Shown one piece after another: positions 7,569 through 15,057 of a DNA stretch of 23,314 bases. Origin of the DNA: Nitrospinaceae bacterium UBA3496 (GTDB lineage Bacteria; UBA8248); NCBI GenBank assembly GCA_002377645.1, contig DFQF01000050.1, positions 36,003 through 59,316 of the forward strand, given 5' to 3'. Made by a program: the position numbers and the translations under genes. The notes beneath the pieces are model-generated. The model did not search any database and was not told the DNA's origin. It saw only the letters and a list, made by a program, of their open reading frames with translations. Each line of letters begins with the position of its first letter. The first letter of the stretch is position 1.

Positions 7569-8206
7569 GGTGACTGTTGCCCCGCTTTCCTGTCTGGTCT
7601 TTGCATTGCAAAAATATCCTGTGTGCGGCAATAGTCATTACCAGCAAGTCTTCCAACAGGTTCTAATTTGACAGGATCTATATATTTGCCTTCTTCCATA
7701 GCGACGTCTTTTCGAATATGCCAGCAAAGCACTTCTCCAATCACTAGATTCACTTTATGACCAACTCCATTGGTAATCATATGTCGGAATTCACATTCCA
7801 TAGCCACAGGAATATTCTCTACCCTAGGAGCTGGAACATTATCGGAAGGAACAGCATTCAAACCCGCCTCCTTAAACTCATCAATATTTGACGGAAAATT
7901 ATCTGCTGAAATATTCATTTGGTCTTCAAACCCATTTGACACAACGTGAATCACATACCCTTTGCTTTCAAGAATATTGTTAGTTGTATCTTTTAATAAA
8001 TCTGTACTTTTTCCTACAGAAATCGAAACAAGTGGAGGATCCTGCCCTACACATGTGAAGAAGGAAAAGGGAGCTAAATTCGCTACCCCGTCACTACTGA
8101 TAGTACTTACCCACGCTATGGGTCTTGGCACGATAGTTCCTACCATCAATCTGTAATTTTGTCTAAAATCATTATCAGCGGCATTGATCTTATAATATTC
8201 ATTCAT
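7565..8206 (-). CDS. Flavin reductase-like protein, FMN-binding split barrel
   Basis: This 213-residue cytoplasmic protein belongs to the flavin reductase-like family (DIM6/NTAB type). The signature is GTIVPRPIAWVSTIS at 23-37 followed by DGVANLAPFSFF at 39-50, the FMN-contacting strand-loop of the split barrel. The downstream CEFRHMI and VIGEVLCWHI segments are also typical. Members reduce flavins with NAD(P)H, feed flavin monooxygenases, or bind FMN with unknown roles. No flavin monooxygenase is adjacent. The ribosome site GGGGGAAAG lies before ATG. It starts 31 bases after the UvrD stop and precedes the alcohol dehydrogenase by 60 bases. Its position suggests it belongs with the dehydrogenase and hydrolase rather than with the helicase. 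Confidence 0.88.
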   Translation of the reverse strand: MNEYYKINAADNDFRQNYRLMVGTIVPRPIAWVSTISSDGVANLAPFSFFTCVGQDPPLVSISVGKSTDLLKDTTNNILESKGYVIHVVSNGFEDQMNISADNFPSNIDEFKEAGLNAVPSDNVPAPRVENIPVAMECEFRHMITNGVGHKVNLVIGEVLCWHIRKDVAMEEGKYIDPVKLEPVGRLAGNDYCRTQDIFAMQRPDRKAGQQSP

Positions 8207-8220
8207 ACCATCTTTCCCCC

Positions 8221-8242
8221 ATTAAAAATAAATATTTTTAAT
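8221..8242. repeat. AT-only inverted repeat at the end of the helicase gene
   Basis: ATTAAAAAT (8221-8229) and ATTTTTAAT (8234-8242) pair perfectly over nine bases with a four-base loop, covering the helicase stop codon and the gap before the flavin-reductase-like gene. With no G-C pair it is unlikely to be a strong terminator. Confidence 0.25.
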
Positions 8243-10379
8243 TTTTATCGTCAAAAAATTCATAAACAAACCCATCCGGATCATCCGGATCTGCAGGTCT
8301 GGTCCAATTGTCACTTTCATAATTTGTATTTGCGAAACTGTTATCCGATGAACTCTCATCAAGTAGAGTCCATCTCTCATATAAAGAATCAGGCAATTCT
8401 TTCACAAAACGCGAAAGCCTGGAAAATCCACTTTGCTTGTACATATTCGTTTCAAGCATAGGTTGACATAAGAACAAGTGGTCCTTTGCTCTTGTAACAG
8501 ATACATAGAAAAGTCTTCTCTCCTCTTCTTCCCCGGCTTCTGTACCAAGCGATCTTGCTGAAGGAAAACGAGAATCTGTGAGCCACAAAACAAACACTGC
8601 TTTCCACTCTAACCCTTTTGATTGATGAATCGTACTTAGGATAACAGACTCTCCCTCGTCAAACTTATTTTCTTGTTCTGTATTTTCTATTCCAAATGTA
8701 CCCATGAGTGCGAGTTCTGCGAGAAAGTCTTCCACACTATTATAATTTAATGCAAATTCAGAGAGTTGGTTGATATCATCGATTCGAGAATCAGCATTAT
8801 CAAAAGTCAGTTCAATATAATTTCTGTAAAACTTTGACAAAACCACGCTAATCATTTCAGAAGGAGAACCCACATTATCACTCTTTCCTTTAGACACATT
8901 ACATTGAGACTGGAGCAATGCAGTCAATTCGACAAAATGTTTCCAGGAATCTTTTGCACGTTTAGGAATAGTCATATTCTCTTGCACAAAATCCAATTGC
9001 AGTGGATTATCAGAATTACGAACCAAATCCCATATTTTTGTCGCTGTTGTATTTCCAATACCTGAAAGTAAATTCAAAGCACGTTTCCAAGCAAGTTCAT
9101 CTGTTGGACAATTCACAAAACGCAAAAATGAAATCACGTCTTTAACATGCCTACTCTCATTAAATCGAAGACCGCTTCGTATCTCAAAGGGTATAGAACG
9201 CCTAGTAAGTTCCATTTGCAATTCAATAGAGTGATAATGTGCACGATACAAAATCGCTATATCAGACAAAGAAATTCCTTCATCCTTAAGTTCTAATATT
9301 TTTTGTGCCACAAATTCACTCTGTTGCAAGACATCCTGACACAACGCTAACACCGGGAGTTCACCTTCTTTTTTAATGCTACGAAGTTCTTTTGGATACT
9401 GTTTAGTATTATTTGTAATAGATGCATTTGCTAATTCTAAAATAGGATTCGTACTACGATAATTTTCTTCCAATTTAAAAACTTTAGTTCCAGGATACCT
9501 TTCAGGAAAGGTAACAATATTTTCAAAATAAGCACCACGAAAACTATAAATGCTTTGCGCATCGTCACCTACAACAGTTAAATTTTTCCATTTACCAGAC
9601 AGAAGATCTATAATTCTCGCCTGAATCTTATTGGTATCTTGATATTCGTCTACCAGGACGTACTTAAATCGATTCTGAAAAACTTCCAGAACTTCCTCAT
9701 TTTCCTCTAAGAGTAAACTTGTGTTAGAAAGAAGATCAGAGAAATCCATAATATTCAACTCTTTTTTTCTTCTCTTAAATAATTCCTGTATATTCTTTAT
9801 AACTGATATATTTTCAATAAGATATGGATAATCTCTACAAATCAGATTAGCTATTTCCATTTCAGTATCCGCTGAAAACGATAGGATAGATTCGATGACA
9901 TTCGGCTTAGGAAAATTCTTGTCTTTAGGATTTACTTTTGCCTGAACTATACAATCTTTAATCAAATCAGTAGAATCTTCTCGATCCATAATAGAAAAAT
10001 TCCTATCAAATCCTATAAGATGCGCATACTGCCTAAGAATGAGATTTCCTATATGATGAAACGTACCACCGAAAACACTACGTAAATCACCCTTAATCAA
10101 ACTAGAAGAACGTAAAAGCATTTCTTTTGCAGCTTTATTCGTAAAAGTAGCAAGAAGTATTGCACTTGGCGGAACGCCCTCATCAACAAGCCTTGCGAGA
10201 CGATAAACGATTGTATGAGTCTTCCCGCTTCCAGCACCTGCAATTACCAAAAGTGGACCTTCCCCTGCCATGACAACTTCATATTGCTGAGGATTTAAAA
10301 CTGAAGAATAATCCAGAGAGGATTTTTTGGAAGTCACATCTCTTTTTACAACATAAGTTTTGTTTTTCTTCTCACTCAT
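8238..10379 (-). CDS. UvrD/PcrA/Rep-type superfamily 1A DNA helicase
   Basis: This 713-residue 3'-5' DNA helicase acts in repair, replication restart or removal of proteins from DNA. SF1A motifs are all present: Walker A GAGSGKT (48-54), motif II VDEYQDT (243-249), motif III VVGDDAQSIYSFRGA (near 269-283), motif IV LEENYRS, motif V STIHQSKGLEWKAVFV, and motif VI RRLFYVSVTRAKDHLFL. I chose the ATG at 10379, with GGAA upstream. The frame is open back to a TTG at 10445, but that would overlap the phosphatase gene by 43 bases and add 22 unrelated residues. After motif VI there are only about 60 residues, so the C-terminal RNAP-binding Tudor region typical of UvrD/PcrA seems absent. Which of UvrD, PcrA or Rep it is cannot be decided. 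Confidence 0.94.
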   Translation of the reverse strand: MSEKKNKTYVVKRDVTSKKSSLDYSSVLNPQQYEVVMAGEGPLLVIAGAGSGKTHTIVYRLARLVDEGVPPSAILLATFTNKAAKEMLLRSSSLIKGDLRSVFGGTFHHIGNLILRQYAHLIGFDRNFSIMDREDSTDLIKDCIVQAKVNPKDKNFPKPNVIESILSFSADTEMEIANLICRDYPYLIENISVIKNIQELFKRRKKELNIMDFSDLLSNTSLLLEENEEVLEVFQNRFKYVLVDEYQDTNKIQARIIDLLSGKWKNLTVVGDDAQSIYSFRGAYFENIVTFPERYPGTKVFKLEENYRSTNPILELANASITNNTKQYPKELRSIKKEGELPVLALCQDVLQQSEFVAQKILELKDEGISLSDIAILYRAHYHSIELQMELTRRSIPFEIRSGLRFNESRHVKDVISFLRFVNCPTDELAWKRALNLLSGIGNTTATKIWDLVRNSDNPLQLDFVQENMTIPKRAKDSWKHFVELTALLQSQCNVSKGKSDNVGSPSEMISVVLSKFYRNYIELTFDNADSRIDDINQLSEFALNYNSVEDFLAELALMGTFGIENTEQENKFDEGESVILSTIHQSKGLEWKAVFVLWLTDSRFPSARSLGTEAGEEEERRLFYVSVTRAKDHLFLCQPMLETNMYKQSGFSRLSRFVKELPDSLYERWTLLDESSSDNSFANTNYESDNWTRPADPDDPDGFVYEFFDDKN

Positions 10380-10402
10380 TTTTGTTCCAATATATTTGGA
10401 CA

Positions 10403-11017
10403 CTAGGAGAGATGGGACAAATCGTTCATCGTTACCACGCTCCAACCTCGCATCGAATCATGTTCTATTATATTCACAGACGCGTTGTGTTGCCTGAATT
10501 TTCTAAATTCATTTAAGGATACACCTAAAATTTTAGATAGAATACAAATTATCGCAAGATTATGACTTACAATCAAAATCGGCTTTTCCTCATCAAAAAA
10601 TTCGTTATATATATTTTCAATTCCTGCCCAAGCTCTTTCTTGAAGTTCATGCAGAGTCTCCCCGCCAGGCATACGTACCTCTCCAGGCACAATTCTCCAC
10701 TTAGAAGAAAACTCAGGAAATTGTTCTTGTATTTCTTGAAATTTCAAACCTTCAAGCTTTCCCTGATCTAATTCAGCAAAATTATCTTTTTTCGTAATGG
10801 CACTATGTTGAGACATTGAAATTATCTTTGCAGTTTCTATAGCTCTCTCTAATGGACTAGAGAAAAATTTAAGAAATTGGATTTTTTGAAGTTTAATTGC
10901 GAGGCTCTTTGCTTGATCTCTTCCTTTTTCATTCAACGGAACATCTGAAGCACCTTGTATACGGTTCTCGAAATTCCAAACTGTCTCACCATGCCTAACT
11001 AAATAAAGGCGCAACAC
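10403..11017 (-). CDS. Histidine phosphatase (phosphoglycerate mutase-like)
   Basis: This 204-residue member of the histidine phosphatase superfamily (GpmB/CobC group) is cytoplasmic. The phosphoacceptor His lies in LVRHGET at residues 6-12, and the second catalytic His in IVSHNLA in the C-terminal half. SSPLERAIETA carries the phosphate-binding Arg. I chose GTG at 11017, with AGGA/GGAG just upstream, so the signature sits near the N-terminus as usual. The frame stays open to a TTG at 11041 without a ribosome site. Substrate is uncertain: sugar phosphates, phosphoglycerate or alpha-ribazole phosphate are all known in the family. It lies between the bifunctional nuclease and helicase genes with gaps of 44 and 23 bases, so it is probably in one transcript with them. 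Confidence 0.9.
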   Translation of the reverse strand: MLRLYLVRHGETVWNFENRIQGASDVPLNEKGRDQAKSLAIKLQKIQFLKFFSSPLERAIETAKIISMSQHSAITKKDNFAELDQGKLEGLKFQEIQEQFPEFSSKWRIVPGEVRMPGGETLHELQERAWAGIENIYNEFFDEEKPILIVSHNLAIICILSKILGVSLNEFRKFRQHNASVNIIEHDSMRGWSVVTMNDLSHLS

Positions 11018-11061
11018 AAACTCCGATTCCTGAATCTTCAATTATATCTAGGCGGGTATTA

Positions 11062-11622
11062 CTAACTATCTTCTTTCAGAAAATCTCCAGGCTTCAAATT
11101 TTTCAACCAATCTTTAATTTGATCTTTGTCTTCTGCGATTTCATTTCCAGCAGATTCTGGAGATTCAAAATCTTTCACATCATCAGGAAAACCTTGGCTC
11201 TCATCAAGTTTGACAGGCTTATCAAAATCTATACTTTTTGCTTCATCTAAAACTTTCTCATTCACATAAATAGGAGAACTAACTCTAATCGCCAAAGCAA
11301 TTGCATCCGAAGGCCTAGAGTCAATAACAATGTTCGTCCCGTTACTAGAAACATGAATTTGGGCATAAAAAGTATTGTCCTTCAATTCATTGACTACAAT
11401 ATGATCCACCTGTGAATTCAATTCTGTAATTAAATTTTTCAGCAAATCATGCGTCATAGGACGTGGAGTTTCGAAATTTTCCATCTCCCTTGCAATCGCA
11501 TGTGCTTCAAAAAGACCAACCCAAATAGGCAAAACTCTATCCCCGTCACTTTCCTCAAGAATTACAATAGGGACATTAGTCAATGGGTCTACTGCCAAAC
11601 CTTTAATATTCATTTCTATCAT
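11062..11622 (-). CDS. Bifunctional nuclease (BFN, DUF151) family protein
   Basis: This 186-residue protein has the BFN/DUF151 domain (about 1-135): MNIKGLAVDPLTNVPIVILEESDGDRVLPIWVG near the N-terminus and VIDSRPSDAIALAIR near 112-126 are the family hallmarks. Plant members have both DNase and RNase activity, but the bacterial role is poorly known. An acidic linker and a short helix (DQIKDWLKNLKPGDF) end the protein, a common C-terminal layout. The ATG at 11622 overlaps the miaB stop in an ATGA arrangement, implying translational coupling to miaB. The miaB-BFN pairing is one I associate with deltaproteobacterial genomes. That is recollection, not a search result. Confidence 0.92.
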   Translation of the reverse strand: MIEMNIKGLAVDPLTNVPIVILEESDGDRVLPIWVGLFEAHAIAREMENFETPRPMTHDLLKNLITELNSQVDHIVVNELKDNTFYAQIHVSSNGTNIVIDSRPSDAIALAIRVSSPIYVNEKVLDEAKSIDFDKPVKLDESQGFPDDVKDFESPESAGNEIAEDKDQIKDWLKNLKPGDFLKEDS

Positions 11623-13019
11623 TTCACCAACTCCATTTCGACTTCATGTTCTGGATAAAAACCCTGAACATTCTGCACTCCGCTTCGGAGGATCTTTACG
11701 TTAACCGTTTGACCTATTTTCAGATTGTTTTCCTTAGAAAGAAAAACTACTCGCTGACTACCTCTATTTCTTCCTACATAAGAAACAAATTCTTCTTCTG
11801 AATTTACTGCTCCCGAACAACAAGAAGCACAATCTAATAAGTTTTTCTTTTTTTCTAGTTTTTTGTCAATCAAAACCTCTTGGACACTTCCAAGGAGTTT
11901 ATCATGATTTTCTTTTGTTATTTCTTTCTGAACGTTGGCTAACTCTTCAAATCTTTCATCGATAACCTTCTCATCAACCAAACAATCCATTCCGTATGCC
12001 GGTGTACCAGGTCTTGGAGAATACTTGAAACTATAAATACCTTCAAAACTTGACTGACGAACTAAGTCTAGAGTTTCTTCAAAATCCTTGTCAGTCTCCC
12101 CAGGGAACCCTACTATTACATCCGAGGTCAAAACCCCTCCTGGAATCTTATCATAAAACAAAGATATTTTTTCTAGGTACTCTTCAGAGGTGTATCCTCG
12201 CTCCATTTTTTCCAAAATATTATTTGAACCAGACTGAAAAGGAAGGTGCAAATGTTCACAAACTTTATCATTTGCTGCCATAGATTCAATCATTTCCAAA
12301 TCACAATTCTGAGGATGTGATGTTGTAAACCTGATCCTTTGAAGTCCATCTATTTTATTTATTTTCCCAAGCAATCCACCAAAGCTTAATTCGCTATTGT
12401 CTTTCAACCCATATGAGTTTACATTTTGACCTAACAAAGTCACTTCTACAAACCCTTCTTCAACTGCTTTTTCTACTTCCTCAACTATAAGATGGCTAGG
12501 CTTGCTCCATTCTGGCCCCCGTGTGTAAGGGACCACACAGAACGTACAGAAATTATCACAACCCCTGGCAATACTAACCCAACAGCTTTTACCGTTCTCT
12601 CTATTCATGGGTTCAAGCGATGTGAAATCCGGAACCATAGCTTCGGTGTCTACTACGGTACCTTCTTCCATTTTTTCGAGAAGTTCAGGAAGCTTTGCGA
12701 TATTTTGGGTTCCAAAAATAAGGTCAACAGACTTTGCTCTTTTTGCTATTTCTTCCCCTGCCCTATTTGCAAAACATCCACATACTGCAATCTTCATATT
12801 TGGGTTCTTCTTTTTTAGTTTATTCAACCTACCAATCTGACTGTAAACTTTATCTTCAGCTTTTTCACGAATTGAACAAGTATTTACAATAACCAGATCA
12901 GAATCTCCTGCTTCCTCAGAAGGTTGATAGCCTTCTTGTTCAAGATATCCCGAAATGGTTTCAGAATCATATTTATTCATTTGACACCCATAGGTGTATA
13001 ATGAAAAACGTTTAGCCAA
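11619..13019 (-). CDS. miaB: tRNA-2-methylthio-N6-isopentenyladenosine37 synthase MiaB
   Basis: This 466-residue radical-SAM methylthiotransferase adds the 2-methylthio group to N6-isopentenyladenosine 37 of tRNA. The UPF0004 domain has the family start YTYGCQMNKYDSE and three cluster Cys (about Cys12, 48 and 82). The radical-SAM motif is RGCDNFCTFCVVPYTRG with Cys154, 158 and 161. The C-terminal TRAM domain carries GRNRGSQRVVF in place of the usual GRTRTNK-type segment. I chose TTG at 13019 because GGAG lies 6 bases upstream. A TTG 10 codons earlier (13049) would precede the predicted transcription start. An unusual CASCC run (Cys397, 400, 401) is inserted in the TRAM region. It is first in a packed run with the nuclease, phosphatase and helicase genes. 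Confidence 0.94.
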   Translation of the reverse strand: MAKRFSLYTYGCQMNKYDSETISGYLEQEGYQPSEEAGDSDLVIVNTCSIREKAEDKVYSQIGRLNKLKKKNPNMKIAVCGCFANRAGEEIAKRAKSVDLIFGTQNIAKLPELLEKMEEGTVVDTEAMVPDFTSLEPMNRENGKSCWVSIARGCDNFCTFCVVPYTRGPEWSKPSHLIVEEVEKAVEEGFVEVTLLGQNVNSYGLKDNSELSFGGLLGKINKIDGLQRIRFTTSHPQNCDLEMIESMAANDKVCEHLHLPFQSGSNNILEKMERGYTSEEYLEKISLFYDKIPGGVLTSDVIVGFPGETDKDFEETLDLVRQSSFEGIYSFKYSPRPGTPAYGMDCLVDEKVIDERFEELANVQKEITKENHDKLLGSVQEVLIDKKLEKKKNLLDCASCCSGAVNSEEEFVSYVGRNRGSQRVVFLSKENNLKIGQTVNVKILRSGVQNVQGFYPEHEVEMELVK

Positions 13020-13052
13020 GTTGCACTCCAATAAAAGGAAAACTACCAAGCA

Positions 13053-13082
13053 AGTATTGCTAAACCAAAATTACCATGTCAA
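13053..13082 (-). promoter_or_regulatory. Predicted promoter of the miaB gene run
   Basis: Minus strand: perfect -35 TTGACA (13082-13077), 18-base spacer, -10-like AATACT (13058-13053). The implied transcription start near 13046 supports the TTG at 13019 as the miaB start. Confidence 0.45.
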
Positions 13083-13142
13083 CTTGCAACAGAACTAAAA
13101 ATGTACTTTACAAAAAATGAACATGAGAAAGAAAAAGATAAA

Positions 13143-13700
13143 ATGAGTATTTTCACAGTATGTATTTTAGGCAAGAGACAAAGCTATGAAAAAAATTCGT
13201 TTATTGAATCATCAAAGATTTTCACAAAAGTTTTAAACAAAAACGGTTTTTACACTCAAACAAGAACATTAGGCTGGCCATCTCCTCATGGGTTGCTAGA
13301 CAAAGTTGTCACAAGAGTTAGCGATCAGTTATTTATAGACCTTCAAATACCTAAAAAATACGATATTCTTTTCCTTATTGATCAATATGAATCTATCTCA
13401 GAAAGAGACATTTCTATTTTTTTAAAAAGAGGCGGATTCTTCATAAGGAATTCTCTTAGAGAATCGATTGTAACTCATGGCAATTTCACAAAAATATATT
13501 TCAATTTCAACAAACTACAGCACAATAACAATCCACATATTCTTTCATATACAATCCATAAATTGTTTAATTTATTTTTTTCTTCGGGAAAAAAAGATCA
13601 TTTATTAGACGACACAAGTTATTCATCAGAAAGAGAATATAAGCTAGAAATCGATTCTTTTTTTGAGAGAGAATTTTTTGATAAAATCCAAGAAAAATAA
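13143..13700 (+). CDS. Uncharacterised protein resembling a 2-oxoacid:ferredoxin oxidoreductase gamma domain
   Basis: This 185-residue protein has no family I recognise with certainty. Its layout follows the POR gamma domain (PF01558): a first beta strand (FTVCILG), then a helix, then GFYTQTRTLGW where POR gamma has a GxYVQxxxxxG segment, then DKVVTRVSDQ, then KKYDILFLIDQ matching the PDVLIAL-type strand, then FLKRGGFFIRNS matching the LKxGGxxIxDS strand. The GGQG nucleotide-loop motif is missing: the equivalent region reads GKRQSYEKN. No signal peptide or membrane segment is seen. An in-frame ATG at 13101 would add 14 charged residues; neither start has a good ribosome site. The gene is markedly AT-rich, is divergent from miaB and stands before HU. 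No ferredoxin-oxidoreductase partner subunit is nearby. If the match is real it is a repurposed or decaying domain. Confidence 0.55.
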   Translation: MSIFTVCILGKRQSYEKNSFIESSKIFTKVLNKNGFYTQTRTLGWPSPHGLLDKVVTRVSDQLFIDLQIPKKYDILFLIDQYESISERDISIFLKRGGFFIRNSLRESIVTHGNFTKIYFNFNKLQHNNNPHILSYTIHKLFNLFFSSGKKDHLLDDTSYSSEREYKLEIDSFFEREFFDKIQEK

Positions 13701-13749
13701 CTTAAACAATTCCCTTTCTTTTTCCCAATATCACGATATAACTAAGGAT

Positions 13750-13777
13750 ACGTAAAATTTAATTTGCAATTTTACGT
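13750..13777. promoter_or_regulatory. Perfect 10-bp inverted repeat over the HU promoter (candidate operator)
   Basis: ACGTAAAATT (13750-13759) and AATTTTACGT (13768-13777) are exact reverse complements separated by 8 bases. The spacer and right arm contain the predicted -35 of the HU promoter (13764-13769). No T-run follows on either strand, so a regulator site fits better than a terminator of the upstream gene. Confidence 0.45.
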
Positions 13778-13792
13778 TCTAATTGCTAGTAT
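13764..13792 (+). promoter_or_regulatory. Predicted promoter of the HU gene
   Basis: Plus strand: TTGCAA (13764-13769), 17-base spacer, TAGTAT (13787-13792) with a TG extended -10. It lies about 100 bases before the HU start, leaving a leader of about 90 bases. Confidence 0.45.
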
Positions 13793-13889
13793 TCCTCTAC
13801 CCGCCCTGTTTTTTTTATTTCTTTTGTATTCCGCCTAATAATTTTAATCAGTTCAATCGCCCAAGTTTTATCAATTTTTGGAGAAAAAA

Positions 13890-14162
13890 ATGAATAAAGG
13901 CGACTTAGTAGAAGCAATTGCAAGTGAAGCGGACATGAGTAAATCTCAAGCTGGATCTGTAATTGATGCATTTGTCTCATCCGTCACTAAAGCTTTAAAA
14001 AGTGGTGACAAAGTAACTTTAACTGGTTTTGGAACTTTCAGTGTTTCAAAACGAGCAGCAAGAGATGGAAGAAATCCAAGAACAGGCGAAACCATCAAGG
14101 TAGCTGCTGCAAATGTACCAAAATTTAAAGCTGGCGCAGGACTAAAAGGTTCCGTGAATTAG
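13890..14162 (+). CDS. HU/IHF-family nucleoid DNA-binding protein (HU type)
   Basis: This 90-residue protein bends and compacts DNA as a dimer in the nucleoid. It has the complete HU fold: the N-terminal helices ([21 protein letters not shown]), the [26 protein letters not shown] beta-arm region with the conserved GFGTF and RxGRNPxTGE signature, and VPKFKAG near the C-terminus. The length equals the usual HU length of about 90. The ATG at 13890 is chosen because GGAG sits 6 bases upstream. That GGAG overlaps a TTG at 13878 that is in frame but has no ribosome site. It is monocistronic, with its own promoter and an inverted repeat over the -35. HU and IHF subunits are hard to separate by eye; the single short basic arm and the length favour HU. 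Confidence 0.95.
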   Translation: MNKGDLVEAIASEADMSKSQAGSVIDAFVSSVTKALKSGDKVTLTGFGTFSVSKRAARDGRNPRTGETIKVAAANVPKFKAGAGLKGSVN

Positions 14163-14173
14163 TTTTATTTAGA

Positions 14174-14204
14174 AGTAGTTAATTAAAATTTCAAATTAGA
14201 TACT
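14174..14204. terminator. Weak hairpin between convergent HU and PLC-like genes
   Basis: AGTA pairs with TACT and TTAATT with AATTAG (one G-U), with one internal mismatch and a 9-base loop. It lies in the 43-base gap between two convergent stops. The stem is AT-rich and lacks a clean U-tract, so termination here is tentative. Confidence 0.25.
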
Positions 14205-14205
14205 A

Positions 14206-15057
14206 TTAAGATTCGCTAATTACAGGATCTCCGTTATCCCATAGATTCTCATGGGCAAGAATAGCTTTTTTTGCATTTTCAGTGAATTCTTCGAAGTTTT
14301 TTGTTATTTGCGAACAAGATTCTATTAGTTTACTTCCCATCATTATATTTTCTTCGGAGAATTCAATACCTAATTTCCTCAAAATTATTTTTGCTCTCCC
14401 GTCAAGAAAAAGTGATTTCAGGTCATGTAAATCTCCATAAAATTTCCTGGGTGCACTTCTTGCTCTAAAAATCTTTTCTGGTTCACAATCATATAAAACA
14501 GCTAACCCATCACAAAATTCATTTATCTGATCAGTTTCCATAGCATCTCTAGATGCATTAAGTAAATTAGCAACAGATTCATCCTCAAGATATATTGAAT
14601 AATCTACAGAAATTTCCGTCAAAATATGAGAAACATAAAACTTTGTAGAGGGATCCAAATCAATATCAAATTTGAAACAAAAATCTTCCAAAAAAGGAAT
14701 TAATTCTTTCCCTTTTTGATAAGTGTATCCTTTTTTTTCTTTCGGACTTAACAATTCTAAAGGTTTATTTATTGACCCATAATGACAGTAATTATCGACT
14801 ATCAAATGGCATTTCACCCACTTCAACTTTGGATATTTTTCATATGCTCCTTTAGGCAATTGAAATTTATGAGTCTCTTTGGCATTGAATTCTTCCGATA
14901 AAGGCAACGAATCTGGGACAATGTTATATACATAGACATCTGAATCATGTGCTTGCGAAGTTTCCTTCAGCACTTCTCGAAGAATTAATGTATGGCAATT
15001 TGTCAACAAAACCTGCACTCCCAAAATTATTTCTTCACAATAACTTACAAATTCCAT
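14206..15057 (-). CDS. Putative metal-dependent protein with zinc phospholipase C-like ligand pattern
   Basis: I do not recognise a named family, but the 283-residue sequence has an ordered set of candidate metal ligands: His22 (NCHTLIL), Asp49, His63, then HLIVDNYCH giving His84, Asp88 and His92, and HILTE giving His144 and Glu148. The H-D-H-HxxxD-H-HxxxE order, and the 14-residue gap from Asp49 to His63, echo zinc-dependent phospholipase C (PF00882-type: His14, Asp55, His69, His118, Asp122, His128, His142 and Glu146 in the Bacillus cereus enzyme). Unlike that enzyme there is no signal peptide and no N-terminal Trp ligand, so it would be cytoplasmic. The C-terminal 100 residues are helical and of unknown role. 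Its ATG lies 23 bases inside the end of the metallo-beta-lactamase-fold gene, so the two are translationally linked. Confidence 0.65.
   Translation of the reverse strand: MEFVSYCEEIILGVQVLLTNCHTLILREVLKETSQAHDSDVYVYNIVPDSLPLSEEFNAKETHKFQLPKGAYEKYPKLKWVKCHLIVDNYCHYGSINKPLELLSPKEKKGYTYQKGKELIPFLEDFCFKFDIDLDPSTKFYVSHILTEISVDYSIYLEDESVANLLNASRDAMETDQINEFCDGLAVLYDCEPEKIFRARSAPRKFYGDLHDLKSLFLDGRAKIILRKLGIEFSEENIMMGSKLIESCSQITKNFEEFTENAKKAILAHENLWDNGDPVISES

Noticed and set aside
10380..10445. The TTG at 10445 as the helicase start
   Set aside because: It would overlap the phosphatase gene by 43 bases, lacks a ribosome site and adds residues not typical of the family.
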